Part shown: positions 4,976 to 5,385 of the stretch, piece after piece
Numbering within the stretch: the stretch's first letter is position 1
Layout: the number at the start of each line of letters is the position of its first letter
NCBI GenBank assembly: GCA_018710805.1
Contig: DVJG01000068.1
Location: 1 to 5,385, forward strand
DNA length: 5,385 bases
Direction: 5' to 3'
Source of the DNA: Candidatus Faecousia faecipullorum
Lineage (GTDB): Bacteria > Bacillota > Clostridia > Oscillospirales > Oscillospiraceae
Made by a program: the position numbers and the translations under genes
Notes under the pieces: model-generated
Seen by the model: the letters and a program-made list of their open reading frames with translations, nothing else
Database searches by the model: none
Told to the model about the DNA's origin: nothing

Positions 4976-5385
4976 ATGACAACCAAAGAATATCAGCGAA
5001 AGTCGCCGCTGCGGATTTTTCTGCACTATTTCCGAAACCACAAGGCCATTTTCGCGGCGGATATTCTCTGCGCTACGGGGATTGCGGCGGTGGACCTGGC
5101 GTTTCCTCTGGTGACCCGGAGCGCTCTGTATGATATGCTTCCCAATCAGATGTACCGGACGTTCTTCACGGTCATGGCCATTGTGGCGGTGTGCTACGTC
5201 TTGCGGTCCGTGTTGAATTTCGTGGTGGCCTATTACGGCCATACCTTCGGTATCCGGGTGGAGGCGGACATCCGGCGGGACCTCTTCCACCATATGCAGG
5301 AGCTGAGTTTTGACTTCTACGACCAGAACCGCACGGGCCAGCTTATGTCCCGGCTTACCATGGACCTCTTCGAGCTGACGGAGCT
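4976..5385 (+). CDS. ABC exporter, N-terminal transmembrane part (truncated by window end)
   Basis: This reading frame is open to the window edge: 136 complete codons starting MTTKEYQRKS. ATG at 4976 has GGAG (4963-4966) 9 nt upstream; an in-frame ATG at 4967 lacks a good ribosome site and is less likely. Two hydrophobic segments are visible, roughly residues 22-44 and 62-87, separated by a short loop with charged and polar residues (DMLPNQMYR). After them comes GIRVEADIRRDLFHHMQ (about 92-108), then FDFYDQNRTGQLMSRLTMD (about 112-130). This is the typical first-cytoplasmic-loop pattern of type I ABC exporters (ABC_membrane domain, MsbA/LmrA/BmrA-like), where this loop contacts the nucleotide-binding domain. 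The ATP-binding domain, expected past residue 340, lies outside the window. Such genes often come as heterodimer pairs, so a second ABC gene may follow. The substrate is unknown. Confidence 0.88.
   Translation, partial: MTTKEYQRKSPLRIFLHYFRNHKAIFAADILCATGIAAVDLAFPLVTRSALYDMLPNQMYRTFFTVMAIVAVCYVLRSVLNFVVAYYGHTFGIRVEADIRRDLFHHMQELSFDFYDQNRTGQLMSRLTMDLFELTE

Overview
The window is chromosomal DNA from a moderately GC-rich bacterium, most likely a Gram-positive member of the Clostridia (the codon bias, strong GGAGG-type ribosome sites and gene types resemble Oscillospiraceae such as Flavonifractor or Oscillibacter relatives). That placement is inferred from style and family knowledge, not from a marker gene. 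There is no rRNA, tRNA, CRISPR array, insertion sequence or phage gene.

Layout. Positions 1-162 hold no gene but carry a run of perfect stem-loops. A MATE-family multidrug/Na+ (or H+) antiporter (163-1545, minus) follows. Upstream of it on the same strand is nagA, N-acetylglucosamine-6-phosphate deacetylase (1629-2756, minus), which probably leads a two-gene transcript. A 168-bp divergent promoter region separates nagA from a second, clearly different MATE transporter (2925-4271, plus). This gene converges on a short RluA-family pseudouridine synthase (4268-4855, minus), and the two genes share a palindromic TTAA that supplies both stop codons. A second divergent promoter region (4856-4975) leads to the start of an ABC exporter (4976 to the window end, plus), of which only the N-terminal part of the transmembrane domain is present.

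How the genes relate. NagA supplies glucosamine-6-phosphate from amino-sugar or cell-wall recycling. The two MATE proteins and the ABC exporter are membrane exporters. The RluA-type enzyme modifies RNA. No single pathway ties these together, and no nagB, nagE or NagR-type regulator gene is visible. The coding regions look ordinary. The more interesting signals are non-coding: the stem-loop cluster at the left edge, two related hairpin-plus-tail elements behind nagA and the first MATE gene, and an exact 15-nt promoter-region repeat in front of both nagA and the pseudouridine synthase gene. I found no convincing new biological system here.
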